Positions 55,962-63,942 of a DNA stretch of 64,000 nucleotides are shown piece after piece. Position 1 is the first letter of the stretch. The number at the start of each line of letters is the position of its first letter. Source of the stretch: Acholeplasmataceae bacterium (GTDB taxonomy: Bacteria > Bacillota_I > Bacilli_A > ML615J-28 > CAG-698); the NCBI GenBank assembly GCA_012841865.1, contig DUTX01000093.1, positions 18,363 through 82,362 on the forward strand. The letters are read 5' to 3'. The translations under genes were made by a program, and so were the position numbers. A model generated the notes under the pieces. That model ran no database searches and was not told where the DNA came from. It saw only the letters and a list, made by a program, of their open reading frames with translations.

Positions 55962-56205
55962 TAAGTTTCTGAAGGTTTCAAGAATAATTAAAAGAAGAAC
56001 GGTTGCGAAAGAGGCCGGAGAAGCCGGAAAAATTATGGTTAATTCAAAAGTAGCTAAACCGAGTACGGTTCTTAAAATCGGCGACATTGTTGAAGTTAAT
56101 TACTTTAAAAAGACAATTATTTTTAAAGTGCTTTCTCTGCAACCAAGTATTAGAAAAGAAGAAGCTAAAGAAATGTTTGAAATTATTAATATTATTGAAA
56201 ATTAA
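55951..56205 (+). CDS. rqcP: S4-domain ribosome quality-control protein RqcP
   Basis: An 84-residue S4 RNA-binding protein ([20 protein letters not shown]), related to Hsp15 and Bacillus YabO/RqcP, which acts with RqcH in poly-alanine tailing of stalled 50S subunits. The VNSKVAKPSTVLKIGDIVEV segment is typical. It overlaps ftsH by 11 bases and is followed by a terminator. Confidence 0.9.
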   Translation: MRLDKFLKVSRIIKRRTVAKEAGEAGKIMVNSKVAKPSTVLKIGDIVEVNYFKKTIIFKVLSLQPSIRKEEAKEMFEIINIIEN

Positions 56206-56234
56206 TGTGATTCGTAATGAATCACATTTTTTTC
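56204..56234 (+). terminator. Terminator of the tilS-rqcP operon
   Basis: A perfect 10-base stem AATGTGATTC/GAATCACATT with a GTAAT loop and a T run, starting at the rqcP stop codon. Confidence 0.93.
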
Positions 56235-56292
56235 TTATAAAACATCTTGTTTTGGGAATAATAGAGAAAGAAAATACAGAAAGGAAATCAAG

Positions 56293-56637
56293 ATGAAAAG
56301 AGTTTATTTAGGGTTAATATTAAAAATAATACTTATATTTGTTAGCGCTTGGATTGCCTATGGTATAATCGAGGACAATCCTTTACTTTGGATATTTATT
56401 ACTTCGCTGGCTGTTGCGCTCATTACTTTTCTGGTCGGTGACATGTTGGTATTTCCTCGTTATGGAAATGTTTCGGGCGCGGTTGCAGACGCAGTTCTTG
56501 CTGCAATAATCGCTTGGATAATCGATTTGCTTTCAGCAAATTTCTATGTAACTTGGATTAGCACCTTAGTCTTTGTGGTATTGATTTTTATCGTTGAATT
56601 GCTATTACATCGATATTTAGAAAGGCGAGACACATAA
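56293..56637 (+). CDS. DUF2512 (YndM-like) membrane protein
   Basis: A 114-residue protein with four hydrophobic segments and a conserved short loop GDMLVFPRYGNVSGAVAD in the middle, characteristic of the DUF2512/YndM family in Bacilli. No function is known. AAGGAAATCAAG lies before the ATG. It is monocistronic between two terminators. The family often accompanies spore- or envelope-related genes, but this is not informative here. Confidence 0.8.
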   Translation: MKRVYLGLILKIILIFVSAWIAYGIIEDNPLLWIFITSLAVALITFLVGDMLVFPRYGNVSGAVADAVLAAIIAWIIDLLSANFYVTWISTLVFVVLIFIVELLLHRYLERRDT

Positions 56638-56673
56638 AAAACTAAAATATTCTGCGGAATATTTTAGTTTTTT
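56636..56673 (+). terminator. Terminator after the DUF2512 gene
   Basis: A 16-base stem AAAAACTAAAATATTC/GAATATTTTAGTTTTT with a TGCG loop, overlapping the stop codon. Confidence 0.93.
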
Positions 56674-56674
56674 C

Positions 56675-56703
56675 TTTATAATAGCGACAATAAATGATAT
56701 AAT
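56675..56703 (+). promoter_or_regulatory. Promoter of the GDPD-maf operon
   Basis: TTTATA (56675-56680), 17 bases and TATAAT (56698-56703) with TGA before the -10 (extended). The -35 lies within the preceding terminator's tail. Confidence 0.6.
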
Positions 56704-56728
56704 TTTTTTTAGAATGGAGTATGATAGC

Positions 56729-57739
56729 ATGAAAAGGAAGTTGAAGTTAATGGGATATGTAATCCTAATTTTAGTTTTTATCTGGGTTGTTTTCGGAATC
56801 ATTCCTCCTAAAAAAGTGATTGCGGAAAACCCTTTTATTATAAAACCCGGAGACAAACCTCTGGTTGCCGCTCATCGGGGCGGAAAAAATCTCAATCCGG
56901 AAAATACCTTTATGGCTTTTGATGATGCCGTCAATAAGTACAAGGTCGACATTTTAGAACTTGATCTTTGTTTAACAAAAGACGGTAAACTCGTTGCCAG
57001 TCATGACTTATGGATAAATGATTTGTGTGATGTAGAAGAAGTAAAGAGAAGTGATGAAAAATATTATGTTTTAGAGCATACGCTTGAAGAATTGCGTGAG
57101 TTCAATTTTGGTGCTAAATTTACCGATAAGAACGGAAATCAACCCTATAAAGATTTAGTTAATCCGGATTCGCCCAACAGGAAGGAAATTATCCGCGAAA
57201 ATAAACTGGCGATTGCGACTGCAGAAGAGATTTTTGCTGCTTATAAAGATACGAAATTAATGTATATTGTAGAAATAAAAGATAGCGGTGGTGCAGGAAA
57301 ACTAGCTGCGGATAGGCTTAATTATCTAATAAATGATCTATTTAAAGATTATCAGCTTCAAAAAAGGGTAGTTATCGGCACTTTTCATACTGAAATTGAA
57401 AAGTATTTAAAAGAAAAGTATTCAAAAATTATGCGTGGCGGTAGTACGGGCGAGGTAACCAAGTTTGTTTTGACGCAGATGTTCAGGGTTAATATTTTTG
57501 ATAATTCTTCCTTTGTTTGTTTGCAAATACCGACCGAAGCAGAGGCTTTCGGAATAAATTTTGATCTTACCAGAAAAACATATCTTAAAAGAGCTCACAG
57601 ACGCAATATTTCCGTTCAGTATTGGACGATTAATGACAAAGAAGAAATGCGAAAGTTGATTGAATTGGGGGCAGATGTTATTATGACAGATAATCCAGAT
57701 TTATTTTTAGAAGTGATAGAGGAGATGGGGTATTTATGA
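56729..57739 (+). CDS. Membrane-anchored glycerophosphodiester phosphodiesterase
   Basis: A 336-residue enzyme with one N-terminal membrane segment (about residues 8-28) and a GDPD TIM barrel. Catalytic motifs are AAHRGGKNLNPENT, ELDLCLTKDGKLVASHD (metal Glu/Asp and the second His), and EIKD in the middle. It hydrolyses glycerophosphodiesters, possibly from phospholipids or lipoteichoic-acid-like polymers, outside the membrane. The start at 56729 has GGAG 9 bases upstream; the ATG at 56714 has none. It overlaps maf by 4 bases. Confidence 0.92.
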   Translation: MKRKLKLMGYVILILVFIWVVFGIIPPKKVIAENPFIIKPGDKPLVAAHRGGKNLNPENTFMAFDDAVNKYKVDILELDLCLTKDGKLVASHDLWINDLCDVEEVKRSDEKYYVLEHTLEELREFNFGAKFTDKNGNQPYKDLVNPDSPNRKEIIRENKLAIATAEEIFAAYKDTKLMYIVEIKDSGGAGKLAADRLNYLINDLFKDYQLQKRVVIGTFHTEIEKYLKEKYSKIMRGGSTGEVTKFVLTQMFRVNIFDNSSFVCLQIPTEAEAFGINFDLTRKTYLKRAHRRNISVQYWTINDKEEMRKLIELGADVIMTDNPDLFLEVIEEMGYL

Positions 57740-58320
57740 CAATAGTTTTAGGATCGGCTTCCGCCCGAAGAAAAGAACTTCTTGAGCTTTTAGGTTATGT
57801 ATTCCTTGTTCATCCGGTGGATGTAGATGAACAGCTGAATTCTTATCGTAATGCTGAAGATTTTGCTCATCAAGTAGCGCTAAAAAAAGGGCTTGCAACA
57901 ATGGTTTTTCATCCCGAAGATTTGGTCATCTGTGCTGATACAATAGTGGTTTTAGAGGATAAAATTCTCGGAAAACCGGAGGATCTTCCCGCTGCAAGAA
58001 AAATGATTGGTTCCTTATCAGGAAAGACACACCATGTTATTACGGGCGTCTTTTTGAATTATCAAGATTATCAAAAGGTATTTACCGAAAAAACGCAAGT
58101 TCGAATCGATCAGATGAGTGCAGCTGAAGTAGAAGTTTATATTAATACTAAAGAGCCCTATGATAAGTCGGGCGGTTATGCTATTCAAGGGATTTTCGGA
58201 AAACATGTAAAGGGGATTCATGGAGATTTTTATAATGTTATGGGTCTTCCGATAAATCGACTTTATCGGGAAATAAAGAAGATCGAAAGTAAATATAAAA
58301 TTAGTTTTCCAAGAAAATAA
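57736..58320 (+). CDS. maf: Maf-like nucleoside triphosphate pyrophosphatase
   Basis: A 194-residue house-cleaning pyrophosphatase that degrades non-canonical nucleotides or dTTP/UTP. Motifs are LGSASARRKELLELLGY (residues 4-20), CADTIVVLEDKILGKP (about 66-81) and the KSGGYAIQG loop. The ATG overlaps the GDPD stop codon (ATGA). In other Firmicutes maf lies near mreBCD and radC, which are not seen here. Confidence 0.95.
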   Translation: MTIVLGSASARRKELLELLGYVFLVHPVDVDEQLNSYRNAEDFAHQVALKKGLATMVFHPEDLVICADTIVVLEDKILGKPEDLPAARKMIGSLSGKTHHVITGVFLNYQDYQKVFTEKTQVRIDQMSAAEVEVYINTKEPYDKSGGYAIQGIFGKHVKGIHGDFYNVMGLPINRLYREIKKIESKYKISFPRK

Positions 58321-58352
58321 TAAAAGTCTGTCAGCAATTTGACAGACTTTTA
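58321..58352. terminator. Bidirectional terminator between maf and the M42 gene
   Basis: A perfect 12-base stem AAAAGTCTGTCA/TGACAGACTTTT with a GCAATT loop, between convergent genes, with A and T runs on both sides. Confidence 0.93.
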
Positions 58353-59357
58353 TTCTAAATAAGCAATAAGGAGTTTTAAAGTATCGTTTACAGCCTCGAG
58401 ATGAGTTCTTTCCATACCATGGGAAGCGCTGACCCCGGGACCGATTAAGGCGCCGCGGATATTGTTTCCGCCTCTTAAAGCTGCGGATACATCGGAGCCG
58501 TAATAAGGATAAATATCGACAGCATGGTTTAATTTGTTTTTCTTGGCCAGCTCAATTAAGCGATTGGTAATTTCAAAATCATATGGCGTCGAACTGTCCT
58601 TTACACAAATTGAAACATCAAATTCGGTGCAAGACAAATCCTCGCCGACACAGCCCATATCAACAGCAATCATTTCGTCAAGTTTGGGGATGGAACTCGC
58701 CCCGTGACCAACTTCTTCATAGGTAGATATGATAATTACTAAATTATTTTTTAATTTAATCTTTTTATCAAACAAATAGTCAATTAGAGAAAAGAGAATT
58801 GCAACGCTGATTTTATCGTCAAGAAAACGCGATTTAATAAATCCGGTTTCGGTAATGACCGTTTTTGAATCTACTGCGATAAAATCGCCGACTCCAATAC
58901 CTAACTTTTCTACATCAGCTTTTGATTTAACTTTTTCGTCAAGTCTGACATGCATGTTTTCTTCGGTTCGGGGCAATGTTTTTGCATCCTTATAGACATG
59001 CACCGAAGGGCTGTTTGATAAAATGGTTCCGGTAAATGCCCGTCCATCTCTGGTCAGCACTTGACAGTATTCACCATCATAGGTAGGTAAACTCGGACCG
59101 CCGATAACACTGAAGCGAAGTGTTCCGTTTGCATTGATGCTTCTTACCATCGCCCCTAATGTGTCAACATGAGCGGAAAGCCCGATTGTATAGTCGATTT
59201 TACCGGGAAATTCAATAATTAAATTTCCTTTATTAGAAATGCTATATTTAATTTTCTTTCGTTTGCACTCTTCCGCAAGAAAGTCTATCACGTTCTTGGT
59301 ATAACCGGAAGGACTCGGGATAGCTAAGATTTTCTTGGCGAATTCCAAGGTTTTCAT
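58350..59357 (-). CDS. M42-family aminopeptidase
   Basis: A 335-residue dizinc metallopeptidase of the tetrahedral-aminopeptidase family. Metal and catalytic residues are in SAHVDTLGA (about residue 60), FLDDKIS (bridging Asp), TYEEVGHG (catalytic Glu), DMGC (Asp) and SHGMERTH (His). It trims short peptides in the cytoplasm. Glucanase-type alternatives exist in the family, so the substrate is uncertain. It overlaps hslO by 4 bases, with hslO upstream. Confidence 0.93.
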   Translation of the reverse strand: MKTLEFAKKILAIPSPSGYTKNVIDFLAEECKRKKIKYSISNKGNLIIEFPGKIDYTIGLSAHVDTLGAMVRSINANGTLRFSVIGGPSLPTYDGEYCQVLTRDGRAFTGTILSNSPSVHVYKDAKTLPRTEENMHVRLDEKVKSKADVEKLGIGVGDFIAVDSKTVITETGFIKSRFLDDKISVAILFSLIDYLFDKKIKLKNNLVIIISTYEEVGHGASSIPKLDEMIAVDMGCVGEDLSCTEFDVSICVKDSSTPYDFEITNRLIELAKKNKLNHAVDIYPYYGSDVSAALRGGNNIRGALIGPGVSASHGMERTHLEAVNDTLKLLIAYLE

Positions 59358-60223
59358 AATTTGCTCTCCTTTTCAATTTGTTCCAATTCTTCTTTGGAAT
59401 AGATATATTGATTTTTACAGTAATGACAAATGACTTCCGCTTGACCATCAGTTTCGATAATGTTACGGATTTCGGCCTTTCCGATTGAGGCGATTCCTCG
59501 TGCGAATTTATCTTTGCTGCAGGCACAATGATAACGAACATTCATTTTATCCAAAATCTCATAATCGTCTCCGAAAATCAATTTGAGGATGTTCTCTAAA
59601 TCTTCGTTTTCAGCAAGCAATCCGGAAAAACTCGAAAGTATCGGTGTTTTGAATTCTAAAAATTCAATATCTTCTTCGCGAGCATCGGGCATCAATTGAA
59701 TAATTATACCTCCGCATAAACTGCAGGTATTGTCTTCTTTGATGACAGAACCGAGACTTGTGAGTGTCGGGGTTTGCTCGGAATGCGCAAAATAATAGGT
59801 GAAGTCTTTCGCAAGATCCCCGGTTTGTAAAGGGATAGTTGATGAATAAAAATCTTTTAATTTCAAATCTTTAATAACGTCGATATAACCGTTATAACCT
59901 AAAGTTGTCACTTCGTCCAAGTTGTTATGTTTTGAGAAATGGACATGGGGATTGCGGACATAACCTCGTGCTTCCCCTTTCGCATTACTATCAGCAACAA
60001 CAACTCCGATTGGACCGTTTCCGTCAATTTTGATAGTCAAAGCTTCTTCGCCCTTAAGCATTGCTCCCATCAACAGAGCAACCGTTAAGGTTTTTCCAAG
60101 AATGGAAGCGGCACTTGGCCATAAATCATGTGTTAAAATTGCATCATTTGTTACTTTGGTTGTACGGGTAATATAAACCCGCACTCTACCGTTTCTAGCT
60201 AATGCTTTAATTAAATAATCCAT
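59354..60223 (-). CDS. hslO: Redox-regulated chaperone Hsp33
   Basis: Hsp33 becomes an active holdase on oxidation of its four zinc-bound cysteines. The start at 60223 (MDYLIKALARNGRVRVY) has GAGGTAA upstream; a start at 60286 is rejected. The 289-residue protein has the CACS (CxC) and CHYC (CxxC) motifs in the C-terminal switch domain (about residues 233-270). An additional CSLCGG near residue 170 is unusual. It shares a divergent intergenic region with the gene at 60349. Confidence 0.95.
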   Translation of the reverse strand: MDYLIKALARNGRVRVYITRTTKVTNDAILTHDLWPSAASILGKTLTVALLMGAMLKGEEALTIKIDGNGPIGVVVADSNAKGEARGYVRNPHVHFSKHNNLDEVTTLGYNGYIDVIKDLKLKDFYSSTIPLQTGDLAKDFTYYFAHSEQTPTLTSLGSVIKEDNTCSLCGGIIIQLMPDAREEDIEFLEFKTPILSSFSGLLAENEDLENILKLIFGDDYEILDKMNVRYHCACSKDKFARGIASIGKAEIRNIIETDGQAEVICHYCKNQYIYSKEELEQIEKESKL

Positions 60224-60242
60224 AAAAATTACCTCAAATAGT

Positions 60243-60251
60243 ATTATATCA
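60243..60251 (-). promoter_or_regulatory. Extended -10 promoter of hslO
   Basis: On the reverse strand TGATATAAT lies 20 bases before the ATG. The -35 is weak. Confidence 0.5.
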
Positions 60252-60293
60252 CAAAGTAGTAAGTTTTTATCCATATTAATCAGCAAAATTGCC

Positions 60294-60322
60294 TTAACAA
60301 ATTTCTTTTTTTGTGTTATAAT
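60294..60322 (+). promoter_or_regulatory. Promoter of the YcxB-like gene pair
   Basis: TTAACA (60294-60299), 17 bases and TATAAT (60317-60322) with TGT before the -10, an extended form. AGGAGTG then precedes the ATG at 60349. Confidence 0.7.
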
Positions 60323-60348
60323 ATATAATAATTTAGGAGTGATTTAGT

Positions 60349-60903
60349 ATGGAAAAAGTTTTTATCAAAAGCAAGTTTAACAGAAAACTATACACAAAGT
60401 TCTTTTATTTCAATTTATTACAGAAATCCGCTTCAATCTACTTCTTTTTCTTGGCTGCTCTTTTAAGTTTGTATCTCGCAATTAATGTTACAGTAAATCC
60501 GGATGCTGACAACACCAGCACTACAATCTATTGGTTGTTTGCGCTCTTTTTACTTTCCGGTCTTCCTGCTTTTACCTACGGAAGAATTAGTGCAACCGTT
60601 AAAAAGATAGAAAAGGAACTTGGCGACAAATTAGAAATAATTGAAATTTCGAAACCAAAAATTGTTCGATTTGTTGAAGGGGTTCAAGGCAAAGTTGTAC
60701 TTGGCTGGGAAAATTTTGACAGCGTCTATGAATATAAAGATTATATCTTTATGTATATTGACCGTGATCGTGGTTTAGTATTTACAAAGGATAGTATTTT
60801 AGATGGGGATCTCGAAACTTTTCGGAAACTTGCTATGAATAATCTGCGACCGGGAAAAAAAGGAAAGGTCAGATATTTTAAGAGATTTAAGGAAGAAAAA
60901 TAA
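60349..60903 (+). CDS. YcxB-like membrane protein
   Basis: A 184-residue protein with two hydrophobic segments (about residues 25-45 and 60-80) and a cytoplasmic C domain. The C domain has the YcxB pattern with a VVLGWENFDSVYEYKDYIFMYI segment (outlined), where a tryptophan and two aromatic blocks recur. Function is unknown. Its overlap by one base with the next gene (TAATG) indicates co-expression. Confidence 0.7.
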   Translation: MEKVFIKSKFNRKLYTKFFYFNLLQKSASIYFFFLAALLSLYLAINVTVNPDADNTSTTIYWLFALFLLSGLPAFTYGRISATVKKIEKELGDKLEIIEISKPKIVRFVEGVQGKVVLGWENFDSVYEYKDYIFMYIDRDRGLVFTKDSILDGDLETFRKLAMNNLRPGKKGKVRYFKRFKEEK

Positions 60904-61439
60904 TGATTGATTTCCATGATTATAAATCCTATGTATTAGATAATCAGGATCTTATTCAATTTCTAAGAGAAAGCAAATCAATTATTTATGACCGTTTTGA
61001 AGATGTTTTTCAAGTATTGGAATTTATTGAAAAACGCGTCGAGAAATATGAAAAAGTTGAAGAAGAATTTGAAGTCATTTTTGAAGCAGGATTTGCTTAC
61101 CTCCATGAACAAATGGAAGAGCTTAAAAGTATTATTAATTTATATTTCAAAAATGATGTAGCCGGTTTAAATAAATATGCAAGCCTAATCAATTACTATC
61201 TTTACTTAAGCGATCTGATTGAAACATTAACAGAGAAATCACTTTATAGTGAAGATGCAAAACAGGCAATAGCTAATATTTATGAGGAAATAGAAACAAT
61301 CTTTTCTGAAAAAAAAGCTTTTGAACAAGAAATATTCAACCAGTTTAATCTTGTTGTAGAGGAATATGCTCCGGTTGGTACTCTTTCTACACAGGAGATT
61401 TACGGAATGATTAAAGAAGAAATTGATGTTTGGGAATAA
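60903..61439 (+). CDS. Conserved-looking helical protein of unknown function
   Basis: A 178-residue soluble-looking, helix-rich protein with acidic coiled-coil stretches (for example EFIEKRVEKYEKVEEEFEVI near residue 42-61). It has no signal peptide and no motif I recognise. It starts within the stop codon of the YcxB-like gene and ends before a terminator. The two form a pair of unknown role. Confidence 0.65.
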   Translation: MIDFHDYKSYVLDNQDLIQFLRESKSIIYDRFEDVFQVLEFIEKRVEKYEKVEEEFEVIFEAGFAYLHEQMEELKSIINLYFKNDVAGLNKYASLINYYLYLSDLIETLTEKSLYSEDAKQAIANIYEEIETIFSEKKAFEQEIFNQFNLVVEEYAPVGTLSTQEIYGMIKEEIDVWE

Positions 61440-61457
61440 AAAATAGATAATATTTTG

Positions 61458-61483
61458 CATCAGCTTACAGCTGATGTTTTTTA
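61458..61483 (+). terminator. Terminator after the YcxB-like pair
   Basis: A perfect 8-base stem CATCAGCT/AGCTGATG with a TAC loop and TTTTTT. Confidence 0.9.
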
Positions 61484-61500
61484 TTAGAATAATTAGATAT

Positions 61501-61527
61501 AAAAACACTAGCCCCAAGGGACTAGTG
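61501..61527 (-). terminator. Terminator of lysS
   Basis: A stem CACTAG/CTAGTG with an inner CCC/GGG helix (one wobble pair on the reverse strand), followed by a T run in reverse orientation. Placed just after the reverse-strand lysS stop codon. Confidence 0.8.
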
Positions 61528-61539
61528 TAGTTTATTTAC

Positions 61540-63042
61540 CTAATCGTTACGCTCTTTGTTGCTATGGCGCATATGGGGGAATAGAAGAACATCTCTGATG
61601 GAATCGGTTTGTGTTAACAACATTACTGTTCTGTCAATTCCGATTCCTAGTCCCCCTGTCGGCGGCAATCCATATTCTAAAGCTTCGATATAATCATAAT
61701 CCATATCCGTCGCTTCATCGTTTCCGAGTTCTTTTTCTTTTAATTGATTAAGGAAGCGTTCGTGTTGATCGATTGGATCGTTTAGTTCGGTGAAAGCATT
61801 AGCATATTCTTTTTTATTAATGAATAGTTCAAATCTTTCGGTAAAACGCGGATCGCTGCTTTTCTTAGCTAGCGGGCTGATTTCTAGCGGATGTCCGTAG
61901 ATAAAAGTCGGTTGAATTAAAGTTTGTTCTACGTATTTTTCAAAGAATAAATTAACGATATGACCGAAGGCTTTTTGATGATTTTCTATATTTAGATCAT
62001 ATTCTTTTGCAAGTTTTAATGCTTCTTCTTCAGTTGCGACTTCGAAAAAATTGACATCGATTTGTTCATTAATAGCGTCAACCATATGAATTCGTTTGAA
62101 GGGTTTTTCAAAATCCAAAATATTGCCTTGATATTCAAAGGTTCTGGATTTCAGCACTTCATCGCATAAATAACAGAAACATTCTTCTACAAGATCCATC
62201 ATTCCTTCCATATCAGAATAAGCGAGATAAGCTTCGACGGTTGTGAATTCTGGATTATGGGTTGAATCCATACCTTCATTCCGGAAGAGTCTCCCGACTT
62301 CGTAGACAGCTTCCATACCGCCCACAATTAATCTTTTTAAAGGAAGTTCTGTTGCGATACGTAGATAGAAGTCCATATCCAAAGCATTATGACGGGTAAT
62401 GAAGGGACGTGCATTGGCACCACCTAGGATTGGTTGTAAGATTGGAGTTTCAACCTCGACAAATCCTTTGCTGTCAAAGAATCTTTGGAAGGTACGGATG
62501 ATTTGTGGTCTTAAGAAAGCTATTCGTCTTGATTCTTCATTAACGATTAAATCAACATAACGCCGTCTTCTGGCTTCTTCTTTATCTTGAAGACCGTGGA
62601 ATTTTTCCGGTAGTGGCCTTAAGGCTTTGCATAAGTGGGTATATTTGCTTGCTTTTAAGGTTAATTCGCCCATATCGGTTCGAATCAATTCGCCTTCGAT
62701 ACCAACGATATCACCTAAATCGGCTTTTTTAAAGAGTTTGTATTCAAGTTCACTCAAAGAATCACTTCGACAATACACCTGAAACTGACCGTAGCGATCT
62801 TGAATATGCATGAAACCAGTTTTTCCTTTGCCGCGTTTGGTCATAATCCGCCCGGCAATGGAAGCTTTGATATTCATTTCTAATAATTCTTCTTTGGAAT
62901 ACTGATCATAGTCATCTTTTAGTGATTTGGAAGTTGCTGTACGTTTGAAAGCACTGCCGAAGGGATCGATGCCTTTGGCCCTTAAGTCTTCCATTTTTTG
63001 ACGCCTGACTATTTCTTGGTCATTCAAATTTCTGTAATCCAT
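61540..63042 (-). CDS. lysS: Lysyl-tRNA synthetase, class II
   Basis: A 500-residue class II enzyme. The OB-fold anticodon domain covers about residues 55-160. The catalytic motifs are motif 1 ([17 protein letters not shown]), motif 2 ([18 protein letters not shown]) and motif 3 ([12 protein letters not shown]). Length is normal. GAGGTGAA precedes the ATG. It is monocistronic, with its own promoter and terminator. Confidence 0.98.
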   Translation of the reverse strand: MDYRNLNDQEIVRRQKMEDLRAKGIDPFGSAFKRTATSKSLKDDYDQYSKEELLEMNIKASIAGRIMTKRGKGKTGFMHIQDRYGQFQVYCRSDSLSELEYKLFKKADLGDIVGIEGELIRTDMGELTLKASKYTHLCKALRPLPEKFHGLQDKEEARRRRYVDLIVNEESRRIAFLRPQIIRTFQRFFDSKGFVEVETPILQPILGGANARPFITRHNALDMDFYLRIATELPLKRLIVGGMEAVYEVGRLFRNEGMDSTHNPEFTTVEAYLAYSDMEGMMDLVEECFCYLCDEVLKSRTFEYQGNILDFEKPFKRIHMVDAINEQIDVNFFEVATEEEALKLAKEYDLNIENHQKAFGHIVNLFFEKYVEQTLIQPTFIYGHPLEISPLAKKSSDPRFTERFELFINKKEYANAFTELNDPIDQHERFLNQLKEKELGNDEATDMDYDYIEALEYGLPPTGGLGIGIDRTVMLLTQTDSIRDVLLFPHMRHSNKERND

Positions 63043-63065
63043 ATTTTCACCTCTAATAATTAATT

Positions 63066-63094
63066 ATTATAGCATATTTTCATTATAAAGCCAA
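63066..63094 (-). promoter_or_regulatory. Promoter of lysS
   Basis: On the reverse strand TTGGCT, 17 bases and TATAAT with TGC before the -10 lie 24 bases before the ATG. Confidence 0.65.
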
Positions 63095-63100
63095 ATTATT

Positions 63101-63802
63101 TTATGCTTCAAGATAAGGAAATAAGAGACTCGCAATTAAGCAATAACCTTCAAAATTAAGATGTAAACCTTCAATTGTATATTTTTTATTTAAGTTGCCG
63201 TTTTCGTCAAGCAAATTATTATAAATGTCGATATAGACAAAGTTATTGTCATTACAAAAAGCTTCAACTTCAGAGTTAATTGCTGCTATATCATTATTCT
63301 TTCTTTTACCGACAAAGAAGATACTGAAAAATTTAGCTTTTCTATTGACCGGATAAAGCGAGATAAAATATATTTGTGCATTCGGCAAGTTTTCTTTTAA
63401 ACGAAGCAGTATTTCTTTAATATTAACGAGGAGGTTTTGCCTTAATTGTTTCTTGCTGTTTAAATCATTTGTTCCAATTTGGAGAAAAACCTTGCTCGGT
63501 TTTAGTGCAATGACATTTGATTCAAGTCTTTCAAGTACGCCGATTGTTTTATCGCTGGCAATTCCGCGATTATAGGGATTGAACTGATGAAAAAACTCTT
63601 CAATCCGAAAAAACTCAGTTAAGGAATCACCTAAAAAGACAGTTTTTCCTTTTTCAAGATAATCCTGATATGCGGAATATTGTCTGGCTTTCAGTTTTGT
63701 GATTCTATCAATTTGTTTTATAACAAGAATTAATATGATAGTAAGAACAAAAATAATTGCAGAAAGAAAAGCAACGATAAAAATAAGGATGGGTTTAACC
63801 AT
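63101..63802 (-). CDS. Membrane-anchored GDSL/SGNH hydrolase
   Basis: A 233-residue protein with one N-terminal membrane segment (about residues 5-30) and an extracellular SGNH domain. Catalytic Ser60 is in LGDSLTEFF, the Gly block is NRGIASD, the Asn block is IGTNDLN, and the His block is IEGLHLN. It probably deacylates a lipid or a surface polymer. GAGGTG precedes the ATG. Direct downstream neighbour is lysS on the same strand, 58 bases away. Confidence 0.9.
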   Translation of the reverse strand: MVKPILIFIVAFLSAIIFVLTIILILVIKQIDRITKLKARQYSAYQDYLEKGKTVFLGDSLTEFFRIEEFFHQFNPYNRGIASDKTIGVLERLESNVIALKPSKVFLQIGTNDLNSKKQLRQNLLVNIKEILLRLKENLPNAQIYFISLYPVNRKAKFFSIFFVGKRKNNDIAAINSEVEAFCNDNNFVYIDIYNNLLDENGNLNKKYTIEGLHLNFEGYCLIASLLFPYLEA

Positions 63803-63854
63803 AAAAACACCTCGAATATATCATATCATAAAATTTAAATATTTGAACAAAAAA

Positions 63855-63910
63855 ACATAAGCTTTTGCTTATGTCAGAGCGTTGACAAAGTCAACGCTCA
63901 TATTTTTTTA
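63855..63910. terminator. Two back-to-back hairpins with T runs
   Basis: ACATAAGC-TTTT-GCTTATGT (63855-63874) is followed after 2 bases by GAGCGTTGAC-AAA-GTCAACGCTC (63877-63899) and ATATTTTTTTA. The first hairpin would end a reverse-strand transcript, the second a forward one. No gene in this window ends here, so the transcript they serve is unclear. Confidence 0.6.
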
Positions 63911-63925
63911 TATAAATTAAAAACA

Positions 63926-63942
63926 AAAGTGGGATAAAGTGA
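63926..63942 (+). promoter_or_regulatory. Candidate MraZ box
   Basis: AAAGTGG-GAT-AAAGTGA, two AAAGTG repeats with a 3-base spacer, matches the mollicute MraZ recognition pattern AAAGTGK-N3-AAAGTGK at all but the last base. A TATGAT at 63953-63958 would be a -10 with the box near its -35. The next gene to the right would be mraZ of the dcw cluster if this is correct, but it is beyond the window. Confidence 0.5.

Noticed and set aside
55752..56087. Phe- and Ser-rich reverse-strand frame opposite the end of ftsH
   Set aside because: It mirrors the Glu/Lys-rich coding tail of ftsH, which gives Phe/Leu/Ser on the other strand.
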